Origin: Synchiropus splendidus
Taxonomy: Eukaryota; Chordata; Actinopteri; Syngnathiformes; Callionymidae
Reading direction: 5' to 3'
NCBI RefSeq assembly: GCF_027744825.2
Contig: NC_071334.1
Span: 4,235,437-4,299,436, forward strand
Length of the DNA: 64,000 nt
The position numbers were made by a program, and so were the translations under genes. Each line of letters begins with the position of its first letter. Position 1 is the first letter of the stretch. Shown in pieces: positions 19,961 through 32,929 of this stretch. The notes beneath the pieces were generated by a model that searched no databases, was not told the origin of the DNA, and worked only from the letters and a program-made list of their open reading frames with translations.

Positions 19961-22353
19961 GGCGGTCTCACTGGAATCGGGTTTTCATCATCGGAGGAAT
20001 AACTTCGTAAATACAATTTGAAAGCGAAAAAAAAGATTCTTTGTATGACTAACTGGAATCAAATTATTAATTGTCACGCTGTATTGGAAAGTTTTTTTTT
20101 AAATACTATGTAAATCTTTTTTTTTTATAATAATTTTTCGGAATGAGAATTTGTTTTTTTGTATTCAAATCTCCCTCCATAGACGTGGCATTGTGTGACA
20201 AACCAAGACACCTGCTGTGGAAATATGACACATTGAACCGTCTATGTGCCGTGCAGCGCTCTAATAGTGGCGTGCTGCAACATTTTATTAGAAGCAACAC
20301 AAAGCCAAACATTTCCTTTGCTCATAAACTGAGTTGTTTATGAACAGAGGTTTGAGTGTGCTGTAAGTATATTGGATTTCCCTGCGGTCCTCAGTGGAAG
20401 GATGAGATGGGACAGGTACCGGACACAAGCTAAAGCCCGTCTTTCACATCTTGGAGGGCCTTTTAGAAAGCAATCGTATGACTAGCGTGTTACAATGTCA
20501 AACACCAAACTAGCCATTTGATTTGAGGACTTTAATAGGCAATAGTGAGATGTTGACTCCGAGCAGAGTCATGGCTCGTCCCTTACTCCTCTGCTCCACA
20601 CAACCATGAGTCAAAACAGAGTTGGAGATTAAATATTTGTGCACTTATCAAGACATTTTCCACATATTTGACCTTCAGCTTGGCGCAACCTTTCGACTGA
20701 AGAATAAAAACGAAATCGAAGAAGTCAAATTTTCTATGATGTAAGAACCATAAATAATGTTAACATTAATAAAAAAAATTGTGGATGAATACGTACATTT
20801 ATTACATGGAGGCATTCCCACATCCTTTTTTTCAAAAATATCACTTTTATCATCAATCTGCCTTTCACTTTCACCATCAATGTTAGTTGGAATTGCATTT
20901 TTTATGTAGCCACAAATTTCCATCCGTATTGTTTCATAACAAGTGGTGGTATCAATATTTGACTTGGTGACGTGCTGCAACACGAGGTACAATTCCCGAG
21001 TGATTTTCTCAAGTCTCAAGTCGAGTCGAGTGTCGACAGCACGAGTCCCAGTCATCTGACAGGTTTTCTGATGGCAACTAAAAGTAGCACATGCATTTGC
21101 CTGTTAATGTTTCTTATGAGTTTGTGGTGTTGATGTATTGCCATCGCTGCTCACAAATGCAATTCCCGCACATTAATTGACAAACTTGTGAACGGCGATG
21201 TGTCTGGAAGGCTCTGAATTATGCAGCAACACGTGTAAAGCATTATTAAAAATCATTTGAGCTCCTCATGCCGCCTCGATTAAATGTGAAATTGATACAA
21301 ATGCGAGGAAATGATGACTTAGGTAATGCAACTTCACAGAGTCGTCTCACGCTTTGATGAGCCTTTGCAATAAAAGGCACAACAAAGGACGAGGGGCTGC
21401 ATTTTGACAGCCGCTGACTTTGTTATGGGACGTGCAATAAAGGAACGTAATATGCTTTAAACATTAAATAAGACTTTAATTGTCGCCCGCATGAAAAACG
21501 TGTCTTTCCAACGGCGTAATTGAATGCCTGTCTTGCCCCGGTGCATTGTGGGAATTAAAATAGGTCACTTTATGTGTTGCTTTATTTTTGATGGAATCTT
21601 CTCTTAAGTGGCCGAGACAGCGGAATTATCCATTTTTTAAAGGCGCCTCGTCGTGACGGCGAATTGAAGGGAGGCAGAGGGAGCGAGGGGAGGGCGAGAG
21701 GAGGGGGGGAGAGGAAGACGGGGGAGGGGAGGAGATGACAGAGACAAATGCCTGTGCATTGACAGCTGTCCTCCATTTTCTGTCTGACAGACATACAAAT
21801 GAGGCCCACAAATCAAAGGAATCCCACCAAGATTAATCCGGGGCCCAGCAGGCAGGCGCCCAGGCATTGGCAGGACGCTGGACTGATGGGAGCGGATGGA
21901 CTTTTGGACTTTGATAAAGTGTATCAATACCAAACAGTTGAGGCTCGGACATTAGAGGGACCTGTTTTTTTTTTTTTTCCCTTATTTTTCTAAGCATTGT
22001 GTTTCTGCCTTTGATGGCAATGACGTACTTTGATCTGAATATCAATCTCGAACACTGTGAAGGAAACAGGTGGAGCCAGCAAGTTCACTGCTTTCTACTG
22101 GTGCCTCATATGCACAAAACGCCATCTGACTATGACGTTCAGAGAGACATTGTTGTTTTGAATGTAATCGTCTTGTTTGTTCTTCAAAAAAAAAATCATG
22201 ATTTGTCACGCAGCAACAGAAAAATGAACCAATGTTCAGTCTTTTTCACAATGGATAGATGGTGATCCATGAACAGTCACTTGCTGTATCAACTCAACTC
22301 TTCTCAAAATTGTGAATTTTGTTTCCTTTTTTTTTGCTTTTCATGGCGTGTTT
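19961..22353. other. low-copy DNA with a candidate regulatory block
   Basis: No gene recognised. 21060-21640 is complex, repeat-free and rich in homeodomain-like cores (ATTAATTGAC, TTAAATAAG, GTAATTGAATG). It is followed by a purine-rich block of GGGGAGGG type at 21665-21735. The 126-codon minus frame at 20675-21055 has no recognised domain. Confidence 0.4.
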
Positions 22354-22598
22354 TAGTGATGGGTTCATGAGGTTTCATGACAGAGTAGTGAAGGGTTGAT
22401 GGGGTTTCATGAAACAGTGTCCTGATTTTCAGAGGCCACCAGATGGCGCTGTCTGCTGTAAAATGTTTGGACTTGAACAACTCATTCAATGAAACCTCAT
22501 GTCATTTCTAAACCCAAGAGCGCCATCTTGCCAAAATAAGGGCACTGTTTCATCCACCCAGCAATGCTGTTTCATGATACCTCTTGTACCCATCACTA
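22354..22598 (+). mobile_element. MITE-A copy 3, full length
   Basis: Ends TAGTGATGGG and CCATCACTA. The left motif CCACCAGATGGCGC (22436-22449) is a perfect consensus match; the right GCGCCATCTTGCC (22520-22532) has decayed at its tail. The left terminal block appears twice (TAGTGATGGGTT, then TAGTGAAGGGTTGATG), a short internal duplication of the end that recurs in copy 8. Confidence 0.85.
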
Positions 22599-22855
22599 GT
22601 ATTCAGCGAATTGTCACTTCATAGGTTCATTGACAGGGAACTTCTCCAAACAAAAGTTAAGGGTAGGATCTTTTTTCTTTTCCCTGAAACCTGTATTCAT
22701 TATATGTCTCAAAATCCCACCCATTCCATGACTGCAACTTGGTTTGCACGTGCTCACACACATTTACGTAAATATTCAATTTATGATTTGCTTTATGGGT
22801 TTGCCATCATTATATTTAGAGGTTGCTTTCTTGATTTACGAGTGACAATGCAACA

Positions 22856-23060
22856 CATCCTCACTGCCATAGCACAATATATTGACGTTAACTTTTGCGT
22901 CCTGTACTCAGTGTTGAAGCACGTTGTTCCGGGGTTAGCTAAGTTATGGGATGTTCTATGTGTAGCGGTATGTGCTACTCCGGTGGCGCCACTAAGGGTG
23001 AGAGCCACATTTAGGGTTATAAAGAGTAACCAACATCCAACATCCATCCATCGCCCCGAG
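22856..23060 (+). mobile_element. MITE-D diverged copy, left part
   Basis: CATCCTCACTGCCAT, ATATTGACGTT, TTTTGCGTCCTGTACT and GGGGTTAG follow the order of the intact copy. The right end is not found. The 183-codon plus frame 22584-23135 runs through it and is not treated as a gene. Confidence 0.5.
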
Positions 23061-23967
23061 AACACCCCCAACCCCTTTGTAATTTGTAAAGGGTACTACA
23101 GCAGTTGTACTTTGAGAACCATGGCTCCAGACTGAGAGGTGCTGATATTCCACTGGTATTGTGATGCCAAAGCTACTGATTCTGCAAACACGATGCGCTG
23201 GTATAATTGAGCCAAGCCGAATGTAAGACTGTGACATCACACCCACCCACTAATAATAGAACAGGTTTCTGCTACAATGATGGCCAGGAACCCTCCCTCT
23301 CTGGGGCTGACAGATCTTTCGATCCTCCTCCACTCCACTCGGATTCCTCACCAGGCTGCAATGGTGGAAGAGAGAAATGGAGAGAATAATGGACACTAAG
23401 GGGGCCTGATGGGAATCAGATGCAACACTCCACATCAAACCCCGGCGATGAAGAACAGTCACGCGTTCTCCAGTGGCTCATTATTGACTTTGTGAAAGCC
23501 GACTTCTTCTTTTTTTTTTTTTTTTTTTTAAGCACAGCACTCAAATGCGAGTCATCGTTCATTACAGAAATACACAAGATCATTCTGTGTCACAGCCTCT
23601 TAAGAGTTTGATTTCACTTCAACCTACAGTACAGTCCTCGTGAAAACTGCCACTCGTTTTTTTTTTCACTTTCTTCTGTGCTTTAACACAGTTTCACACG
23701 CTAACAGTGTCTGTGTGTGAGTTCCAGATGGTAATTCTGTTGGAAACATCAGCTGGCAAGAGCTTTCATTGAAATATTATGGGGTAATTTGAGAGGTGAA
23801 ATATTTTTGGACTGATCCTCAATGTATTCAAATTCCCTTCTTTTTTGTTGATGGGCACTTCTCTTGTTTCTGTTGGTATTATTATTGTTAATATATTGAT
23901 ATTCAAACACAATGAAAGCTAGAATCTTCCTGTGTTAAGAAGCGCACCACTACATTTCTCGATTGAT
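23061..23967. other. low-copy DNA, no gene recognised
   Basis: T-run at 23510-23529 and a few TTTTTT stretches; otherwise unremarkable. Confidence 0.45.
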
Positions 23968-24490
23968 GAGCTGCTACTTTTTTCTTGTGGTCTGAACCCT
24001 GCGGCTTAAGCAGCGACACGGCTAATATATGGATTTTTTACAGACTAAAGAGCCTCATGCTGCCAGAATATTGAGCCTCCTCACATCAAACCCATGACAT
24101 CACAGGCGTTTATTGACCTTAAAGCGCTAAAAATGCAATGTTTTCGCCTGTGTGTCCACAGCTCCGCCCACAGAGCCGATCTCCTGGAGGAGCGGAGACG
24201 AGAAGCAGCAGCTGAGACCAGCTGTGGTGTCGGAACTTGGGACACATTTTGAGCGCTTTAATGTCAATAAAAGATGTGAGGAGTTGATGATTCCAGTTCA
24301 GAACATTGGCCAGTTTGTTTCATGAGTCAGTCTCCATGCTGGAGCCCGTTTTCCAAACTAGTTTAGAAGTGATCCTCATGTATTTTTAAGCCTTTCTACG
24401 GTGCAGACAGCACCGCGGCTTAGGGATGAACAAGATCTGTTTTCCTTCTTAAGTTTAGTGGGCGGGGCTAATATTCCAGTGCTCTCCGGT
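23968..24490 (+). mobile_element. MITE-B copy 1
   Basis: Same order of blocks as the copies at 54748 and 57787: CTGCTACTTTTTTCTTGTGG, CTCATGCTGCCA, CATGACATCACAGG, GCTCCGCCCACAGAGCC, GGAGGAGCGGAGACGAG, CATTTTGAGCGCTTTAATG, and CTTAAGTTTAGTGGGCGGGG. The CTGCACC..GCGGCTTATAG segment near the right is deleted. AP-1 consensus TGAGTCA is at 24323-24329. No protein is encoded. Confidence 0.75.
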
Positions 24491-26796
24491 TATTTTGAGA
24501 CAAGCTCTTGCTTTCAAGTTTCTGCTCTGATTTTTATAATGAGAAAAGTTCATCGTACCTTAAGCAACACCCATTTATCCAATAGCAACTATGACACTAC
24601 TACTCGGCAGTTGTTAATGTAAATGATTGGTGAAAATATAATACACATGCGTGCTTCAAAACATGGAATATGACCGACCGCCACAGACCTGACTGACAAA
24701 ACTCACTTTGGTTGTTTGCCAAAGAGCAACATGACCTTTTTTCTACCTGTTTTTTGGGGGGTTTTCAGTTCTTGTGCAGCACTTGCTGGCTTGACACCCC
24801 GACATTAACTCTCGGCTGTGACTCGTATTTGCTCCTGTGTTTCAATCGGCTGTCAAAGATCTATGAGTTCGAGCGTTACACCGAGTTTCTAAGCAAACTA
24901 CTGTTGTTTAATAAAGACGGATAACCCCGCAGCAACTTTGCATTGCAGCTCGACGCTCGTGCAATATCAAACTATCGCTAAAGATGTCGATCTGGGGGCG
25001 GCTCAATAACAGAGTGCACGTGTTTTGTCTTATAAAAGTCCAATACACCCCACCAACCACCGCGGCTGGCGGCGGAGCAGCGGCTCCTAAAATGACAAAG
25101 CACTCCAGATTAGACTTCCTATCTGTAATGTTTGATGAATGCTGGTGCTGAACTGTAGAAAAAGCCTCATTACGAGACACTTATAGATTACCAGGGTGTC
25201 ACGCTGGGGGATAGGTGGTGGGTGTGTGTGGGTGAAGTGGAGGAGAAACAATGAGACTGGATTCTTCGCTCCCTCTCTCTCTCTCTCAAATGGATAATTC
25301 TGGTGATGCTTGTGACAGGTCGTGGTTTAGATTTTGATTTATGTTCTTCTGAAGCTAAAATCAAAGAATCCATCTAGTGCTGTTTTATGGCAGTTGGGAT
25401 GATGAATGGGCCGGTGTCTGGGCCAGAGCTCGCCGCTGTGTCTTTGCCCCGGATTTTAATTGCTAAAGTAGCCAGTCGTTGCTCAGGATTCGATGAGCGG
25501 GAGAAGCGTCGCCGAGGCCGTGATCCACACGCGCACGCAGTCACCTCACATGGAGCGGAGGAGTCACATCTTCGGATGTAAAACTTCAAACTTTGAAACC
25601 ACGCGTTTGCCGCGCAAGATAATAAAGAATAAAGAATGCTGGAATTCACAAACAGTAATTGTAATACAGTAATAACAACTATGACATTAGGGGGAAAAAA
25701 AATAACAAAGAAGAAGACGAAAACATGCTTTTAAATATTCCACCAATTTTAAACACAGAGAAACAGTGAAAGGAAATTTATGGTTATGACTCATATATTT
25801 TGCCAAGATGCAAGATGCGCAGTTCAGTGGGAAATAAAATAAATAAAAGGAGAAACAAATCAATTTTAAAAGTAAATAATAATTATAATAATTGGTGCCT
25901 GCTTATGAAGAAGATGAAAAGTATTATTATTATTATTATTATGTTGCCTTGAATTAAACATGCAAGCAGTGATCGCATTAAAATAAGTTCCAAAAAATCA
26001 CGAAAAAATTGAAATGGTCCAGAAGTCCATGCAGTCAATGGCGTAATATTTTCGGTTTTATTATTTTTCAACAGAAAAAAAAAAAAAACCCTTAAACTTA
26101 CCACCTCCCAACCCCCTCAAAAAAGGGCAATTTGCATGTGCTTATCTTTCGTTTCTTGCACATCGTGTAAACAGTTTGTCCTCATTTTCAAAAATGGCTG
26201 TTTTTGAATAAATAAATAAATAAATAAATAAACACTGCATGTAATCTCCTTTACCCTGGCTGTTAAATCATTCATGGCGCGGCCAGAGGGATCTAACTAA
26301 TGGCTCGTGTAATGGCTCCAACTTTGAAGTTTCACTTCAGCATGTATATTTTATGTATAGAAATGCTGTATTTAAGGGGGGAAAAAGTGCTGATAAGAAT
26401 TTGATTCCTTATCGCTTTATCCAAACTGCTGAATGAAGTGAGCATCTTCGGCTGCAGAAAGTCGAATGAACATCCAGTGGATGCAAAGAAAAGGAAACTG
26501 GGCATCTCCCTGGAGCGTATGTAAACACGTGTGCATAAAATCCATTGAGGGAGAAAAACGTTGGCGGCCCGGTCCCCCACCGTGGACCCACCCCTCCACC
26601 CCTGGTCCCTATGTGCTATCACAGCCAGGGAGAAGGAGAGAAGAGCACGACTGCTTTTCAAATGGCACCAGAATCAATTATGCAAATTAGATAAACAAGC
26701 CGGCAATATATTCTTTCACATCTGAGCCTTTTTTTTTTTTTTTAAGAATTTATAATAAAGCATAATCATAGTTTGGTACTTACAAATAAGATGGAC
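24491..26796. other. low-copy DNA, no gene recognised
   Basis: CT run at 25273-25286, ATT run at 25921-25941, (AAAT)n at 26207-26232. No gene or shared repeat identified. Confidence 0.45.
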
Positions 26797-26920
26797 TGAA
26801 GCTTCATGATTCACTGTCCACAGTTTGTGCTAAAATTCAAAGCTATCAGAACAGGGAGCGGCGTCTAGTGGCCTGTAACATTGAAGACACTGTTTCGTGA
26901 AGCTTCACCTGCCGATCACT
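26797..26920 (+). mobile_element. MITE-A partial, decayed
   Basis: A GCTTCATGATTCACTGTCC arm is followed by a right motif relic GCGGCGTCTAGTGG (26860-26873), then GAAGACACTGTTTCGTGAAG and CCGATCACTT. The left motif is lost. Confidence 0.55.
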
Positions 26921-27120
26921 TTGTGCTTGAGAGACATTACAGTTTTCTGTTATGAAGTAGAAGAGCCTGTGGGTTGCATCGGTGGGTGTCATTGGAGGAT
27001 GGCGCAGGTGTGCACCCACAGGCCACGTCCTGTCAACCACACAGTTTGATATGTCTGACAATTTAGGACGCAAATAGCGTTTATAAGGTGGGCATTACTA
27101 AGTGGCGATATATTTAACAG

Positions 27121-27699
27121 CCTCACCAAAACACGGACCGGGGTGACCACACAGGGACTGGGGAGGAATTTGGAAAACAAGAGAGGCGGATTAGAATCTC
27201 AAGCTTGAAAACTGGGCGAACAGAAAACACACCCGGAGTTCAGCTCAGCGAGGTGGCGATAAACTGAAAGCGCTCGGTGGTGGTGGATACTCACACACAC
27301 GCGCACGAGGAGTAAACTAGACGGATATATAACTCAAAGTGAGACTCAATAAACAGCTCACACACGGAATGAATGGAAGTTCACGTAAGTGGAAGGAGGA
27401 AGAACGAGGATAGAAAAGTTGCGGCTGAATTGGAATTTGTGATGAGAGCGAGAGCATGGAAGTTTTAGAAGGGAATTTTACCTGAGTGGCAGTTGAAACT
27501 ACCATCTGGCAAACGTAGCTGGCGTCGCGAGGAATATATCCATGGAAGGATTGAGGAGGCAATGAGTGCCAGCTGACTGTGAAGTTGGATGGGACAGAAG
27601 AAACGGAAAACGACAGGGAGTGACAAAATAAAAGAATAGGAAAGGACGCGGAAGGAAAACAACCGTAAAAACAGAACGTGTTAAAGTGTGGACATGACA
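27121..27699. mobile_element. LTR-like dispersed repeat, family E, copy 2
   Basis: Same phrase order as 1490-2153: AAAACACGGACCGGGG, GGCGGATTAGAATC, ACACACCCGGAGTT, AAAGCGCTCGGTGG, ACCATCTGGCAAACGTAGCTGG, and the right end GGACATGACA at about 27690-27699. Minus-strand frames inside are not shared as proteins. Confidence 0.55.
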
Positions 27700-29063
27700 C
27701 TGAGTGTGTCATTTCTTCGTATCACCCTTCACCTGTGTGCTTGCCAAGGACATTTGTAGTGTCCAAACACATCACTAGATGTCACTGAACTTTGAACAGC
27801 CCACAAAGTTAGTCTGTGAACTCCCAGTCTAAACACAATTATTTGGATTTTACACCTCTTCAACTGGATTTCATAAACCGCCGTTGCATGGACTGTTCAG
27901 TTCTACTGATGCCACTGTCCATTAGACCTTGAAACCAGACATTTGCGTGAGTGTTTGTGTGTGTGAAGGCATCAGAGGAGACGGAGCCTCAGGTGAAACA
28001 CAGACCTGCCTGTAATTTATAACCATGACATGGGAGCCAAGTTTCTCTAAATGAGGCATTCACATGGCCAAACCAGTCATTTATCCTGAAGATGAATACA
28101 AATGATATTCCTAATCATAAATATTGCTGCCTCCCAGTGAGGAGGAGGCGGAGCTTCAGTGGCACGGAGACCATCCTTCTGAAGTGGCGGTGTGTGTCAC
28201 CGCAGGAGACTGTGTCCTGTTGTCTTTGAAAACGCAACTGTGATGGAGATCCATGAGTAATGAGTGTCATTTGTCGTCATCAGATGACATCTCACGGAAA
28301 ATTAACTCCCACCGACATGTTTTGTTTGCTGCGGATCAATAGGGACGACGCAAAGAAAACACTTTTACACTGGCCATGATTGATGACACAAAGCAAAAAA
28401 CGATTCTATAACCATGGTATGTATAACAATCCGCCGTTGTCTTGGAGTGTTAGAGCGTAGCATTTATTTTTATTTTGATATTTTTAGTTTTCATTTTTCA
28501 TGTTTTCGATGACGGTAGGTTTCAGTCTGAAATAACTGAGTGTAGCTTCCAGCTGTTACCACCCGCTAGATCAGTGATTCTTAACCCATGGTTGGCCGTG
28601 AGCGCTCCCTAAAGGGCTGCTAACAGTTTTTTTGTTTTACACCTCTGGGCTGTGAGACGCTCAGCTTTAATACATTGGCCACATGTGGTGGCAGTAGTGA
28701 GTCATTATATTATAGTTGTCAGCTGCGATGTTTGTGTGTGTTTGTGATTGTTACCAACTATGTTAAAGTTCTTGAAAAGAAAACTGATCAAGAAAGTGAT
28801 GCTTCCCCCAACAGTAGAAACAGATCATGAAAGTTCCTGCGGAATCAGTTCTTAAAATAATTTAGAGACGTTTGTGGCGATGCTTTCATTTTGACTTTAG
28901 TTATACAGTCTTTAGAGTTTATTTCAAGAATAAAATATATTATACATACATAAACATACATACATACATCGTCAATTGACCACCGCTTAGTCCTGTTCTG
29001 GGTTGCAGAGAGTGCTGGAGTGTTATGGCAGGTGCTCATAAATAAAAAAAATTAAATTAAATT

Positions 29064-29068
<5 letters not shown>
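27700..29068. other. low-copy DNA; hAT-like end fragment near 28572
   Basis: 28060-28350 has the look of complex single-copy DNA. CAGTGATTCTTAACCC at 28572 resembles a Charlie-type hAT terminus but no partner end was found. Runs of ACATACATAC at about 28945-28966. No gene. Confidence 0.4.

Positions 29069-29138
<70 letters not shown>
29069..29138. repeat. (TA)n microsatellite, about 70 bp
   Basis: Uninterrupted TA dinucleotides, the longest in the window. Confidence 0.95.
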
Positions 29139-29140
<2 letters not shown>

Positions 29141-29174
29141 AACCTGACCCTTGTCTTTGTTGTTCTTAGAAAGG

Positions 29175-29337
29175 ACTGAGGTTTCATGATACAGCATTGA
29201 TGTATCCTGGCCACCAGATGGCATTGTCGGCTGTAAAATGTTTGGACTGTAACCGCACGTCATTTCTAAAACAAAAGCGCCATCTTGTGGCCTTTGGAAA
29301 ATAGGACACTGTTTTATGATACCTCTTCTATCATCAT
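29175..29337 (+). mobile_element. MITE-A copy 4, internally shortened
   Basis: GAGGTTTCATGATACAG arm, left motif CCACCAGATGGCAT (29211-29224), right motif GCGCCATCTTGTGG (29277-29290), then GGACACTGTTTTATGATACC. A deletion leaves 66 bp between motifs. Outer TAGTGATGGG ends are lost. Confidence 0.75.
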
Positions 29338-32300
29338 TTGTTATAATGCTACGTTCTTGTTGAAGTTAGTTTCCGTCAAGCTATGTGTGAACTTCAACTT
29401 CTTCAGCCTCTCGCTGCCTCCAGACTTTCCTTGTTGTCTGAAATGTCAGCGTTCGATTCCTGATGTTGAACATAGCATTTGTGGAATACCTATTGCAAGT
29501 AGCTGATTGTGTTGTGTATATTGCCATCTTAAAGTTTTGGCTGTTTCGCCTCGGAGTATCCACTCTATTCCACCCCCCAAAAAATGAAACAAACCAAAAA
29601 AAAAAAAAAAAAAAAAAAAAGGACAGTGCGCGACCTATCAAGAACCGATCTGTTCTCCGATACTGTCATTTGACTTGTTGAAACGTAGACTTCCTTCCAG
29701 TCAGCAGCCGTCCTCACGCAGTCCATCTCTTCATCTGTCCGTGTCCGTCGAATCCACGACTTGAGTCCCGCGAGCAACAGACTTCAATCATTACGTTTCT
29801 TCTTTCGGGATTGTTCAGTTTAAAAACACGTTGAAAACCGTCATGTTCATGTCTATCACCTTGATCCATTTCTTTCGATGTTTCCTCTCGATCACGTGAG
29901 ATTTCATCTTTAAAAAGATCATTTTTCGGAAAAGTGTGTCGACTCTCATTTAAGCCATGGTTCTCCACCGCGCTTGTTTACATGTGGCAGAAACGCTGAG
30001 CCCTTCTTCATAAACAAATTTGGTGGGCTGTGGGGCGGAGCCAGAGACCCAGTTAACAATTGCAGTAGTCCACCCAAGCGACATAAGACACCGATGATAC
30101 ACTCTTATTCAGCCTGTGTGGAACCCTTACTCAGTCGAACTAGGGAAATATGGTCCGGTGTTTACTTCTGTAATACAAAGAAAGCAGAGATCAGTTTTGC
30201 AAGCATCTGTTATGAACTAAGAATAAAAGAATCAATTGCCTTTCATGTTCAATGAGTTTTGGACTTGCAGAAATAAAATAGTTGATGGTTTGCAAGGGTT
30301 TCATCACAACATCTGCTTGCAAAAGTGTTGCATTTTGCATCATTCAGAAAGCTGGAGAATTGTTCAAGTGAAAATATTTGTTCCAAATGTTCACAAATTA
30401 CACTTAACTACTTTAGAAACTCCAACAACTTTCACCACAGCATTTTGAAGTCAATTAAATTGCATGGAATTTGCAGACTAAGAAGCCACGACTTGCGGTT
30501 GTCTTCTGACCTAAACACTTTGGCCGAGCGCACGGTAGGTGGTGACTGATAAAGTTTCTGCTTTCCTGTCATTCAGGAGCAAGTAAACAAGTGCTGTGAC
30601 CGAACACGACATCCCTAAGTAGGTTAAAGTGGAGTCCCGCGTGGCCATCGATCATCGCTGAATCCAGCATATTCTTTGGCCCCGCGAGCTGGAGAGGGGA
30701 AAGTTTCCCCCTGTAGCCAAGATGACATTTAATTTTTCATATCTCCTTCGTGGTCCTGAAATGAATTTTGGCAGACCTGATGCAATTTAACAGCTTGGCA
30801 GTTTAAAATTGGGCAATGAATCACGGGGATTCAACGGGAACCCGGCTGCATAATATTTTTTTCCCGTGTCAAGGGTGGAGGGGTGAAGTCCTTGTTGGAC
30901 ACTGGTCCTCGCACGTCACAGTACCGTTCCCCACCTCCGGCTTCCCAAGGCATCAGTTTTCAATGAACATTTCTATCCTAATTTCAGCCCTTATATTCCG
31001 TCAGTTCTTCCTAGAAGAACAAATACCAACGGGGTCAAACACTGACCTTCTCAAGCAAAAAATATTAGAAAGTATTTTAGGGCTTCATATGCAACCGGGT
31101 TAAGTGCAGTACCAATAAAGTAAAATGGCATTCAAATGAAACACATAGACTCGTGAAATTATTTATCATTGTAAGCATTTATAAATAATAAAAACATGTA
31201 AAAAATGTCAAACATTGTGTAGTTGGTTCCATTTCAAAGTACATTTATATTCAAGTTTAGGACTGCATTACATGGCGATGCTGCTAATGTCATGAAACCT
31301 CCTTAAAAAATACACTTCTTTCCACACTCGCTCGGCTGGACACAGGAAGAGCGCACACATTTGCTTACGGTGCAATAATAGGCACCAGACTGGTCTCATG
31401 GTTTGCCTTTTGGCCCCTGTGACCCCCCCGACACAGACAATCACCCAACATAACACGCACGCAAGTGCCTCACTTCAGCACATAAAAGGTTCTCTGTGTG
31501 CTTTTAAAAGGTGAAGAGGTCCAGAGGGCTCACACCATATCTGATTCTTGACAAAGAGCACGCTGGTCAAAAATCAATAGAGCGCCCGTGATGGGCCGTC
31601 GGGTCCCACATGTTCTGCTGGAGAACAGGGCCGTGAAGCTGAGCCGCACCATAATCTTCTCCCATATCTTGTGCCTCTATCACCCTATCACTTTCTACCC
31701 TTTTCTCACAGTGGCTGCCTCCCCTTTTGCCTGTTATCCCTCCTCCCGCATCATCACTCCTCCAACCCAACCGGTCCCGATGAACCCAAACAACCAAAGA
31801 ATGGACTGACAACACTTTTGACAGCGGCCGTTTATTAGCCCCATCGAGCAACATTTAGAGCCCAGAAGCAGCGAGAGAGAGCGGAAGAATAATAGATCGG
31901 GGGGAGTTAGGGTGTGTGTGCGTGCGTGTGGGGAGGGGTGGGGGGTCAGTCGCACCACTCAGCTGGTTGGTTGAACAGCGTGGAGTCACTGAAATCGCCA
32001 CTTTGGGCTCGGCACAGTAAGTTTTGTGTCCATCCAGTCATCCGCAGAAGCCATTTGTCAGGAAAATTAGTTGAATCTCGCGGTAAAGGCTCATGATTAA
32101 TTGCTTTATTTATATGCTAAGGAACATTGACAACAATCTTGTTTTCCTAATCGTTCAGGTTACTGCTCACACTGTGTGTGATGGCGCATTGTTTTTGACA
32201 AATCCGGTCGCATTCATTCCCATAACAATGATGCTAAAGTTTGAATCAAACATTGAATATATCTAAGGCACTGGAGTAAACGCATTAAAGAGTCTGTTTT

Positions 32301-32419
32301 TTTAATTGATGGTTTAAATAAGAGCATCAAATGAAACATGAAAACACACTCCTGAACAATAGCTCATAGAATGAAAACATACTACGCACATCAAGATAGG
32401 ACATTTCATGTCCTGCAAC
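29338..32419. other. low-copy DNA, no gene recognised
   Basis: A-run at 29596-29620. Otherwise no shared repeat and no recognisable protein domain in any of the short frames. Confidence 0.45.
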
Positions 32420-32828
32420 CAGTCGGATTTATGAAAGTCTGTAGTGAGAGGAAGGAGGAGGAGGCTGAATGGTTGCATGGAAAATCTGGAGAAGCCCGAA
32501 CAAAGCAGAAAAAGTAGGGCGTGATCTGATCATGACTCCTGTAGTTATCAGGGACACAGGAAAAAGTGGGCACAACTGTCGGTGGTCGTGAAGAAAACAT
32601 TGAAACCCAAGTGCTCCTCGCTGCAGAAACAATGGGTGGAGGTGCACCAGGACCAACCTCGGCCCCAGGTTCAATCTCACCACAAAGCTCCACTTCAAAT
32701 TCCTCCACTCGTTCGCGCCAGGATGGGCGGATTGTGACACACGCAGGGCATTTATACGGGCTAATAACTGTGGCACCTGCCCAATGAGTCGGATTGGAAT
32801 TCAGCCCCACTGGGTTATGACGTCATGC
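32420..32828 (-). other. unrecognised 134-codon frame beneath a CCAAT/TATA-like block
   Basis: On the minus strand, CCAATCCGACTC and CATTGGGCAGG (about 32776-32800) are followed by CGTATAAATGCCC at about 32746-32759, a CCAAT-to-TATA spacing plausible for a core promoter. A minus-strand frame (32406-32810) spans this block and continues downstream without stops. I do not recognise the protein and the frame overlapping its own putative promoter argues against simple coding. It could be an old LTR edge, since family E starts just to the right. Confidence 0.25.
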
Positions 32829-32920
32829 GATCTTCTTCTTCTTTCAGCTTCTCTCTTCAGGGGTGGCCACAGCGGATCATCTTCCTCCATCTCCCCTTGT
32901 CCTCTGTCCGGCTTACAGAA
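32829..32920. repeat. common fish dispersed repeat fragment
   Basis: CTTCTCTCTTCAGGGGTGGC, CACAGCGGATCATCTTCC and CCATCTCCCCTTGTCCTCTG make a phrase very widespread in teleost genomes (recalled, not searched). Class not assigned. Confidence 0.5.
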
Positions 32921-32929
32921 GGCACGGAG

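Noticed and set aside
22584..23135. 183-codon plus-strand gene
   Set aside because: Runs from unique DNA into a MITE-D copy; no domain, no splice or promoter context.
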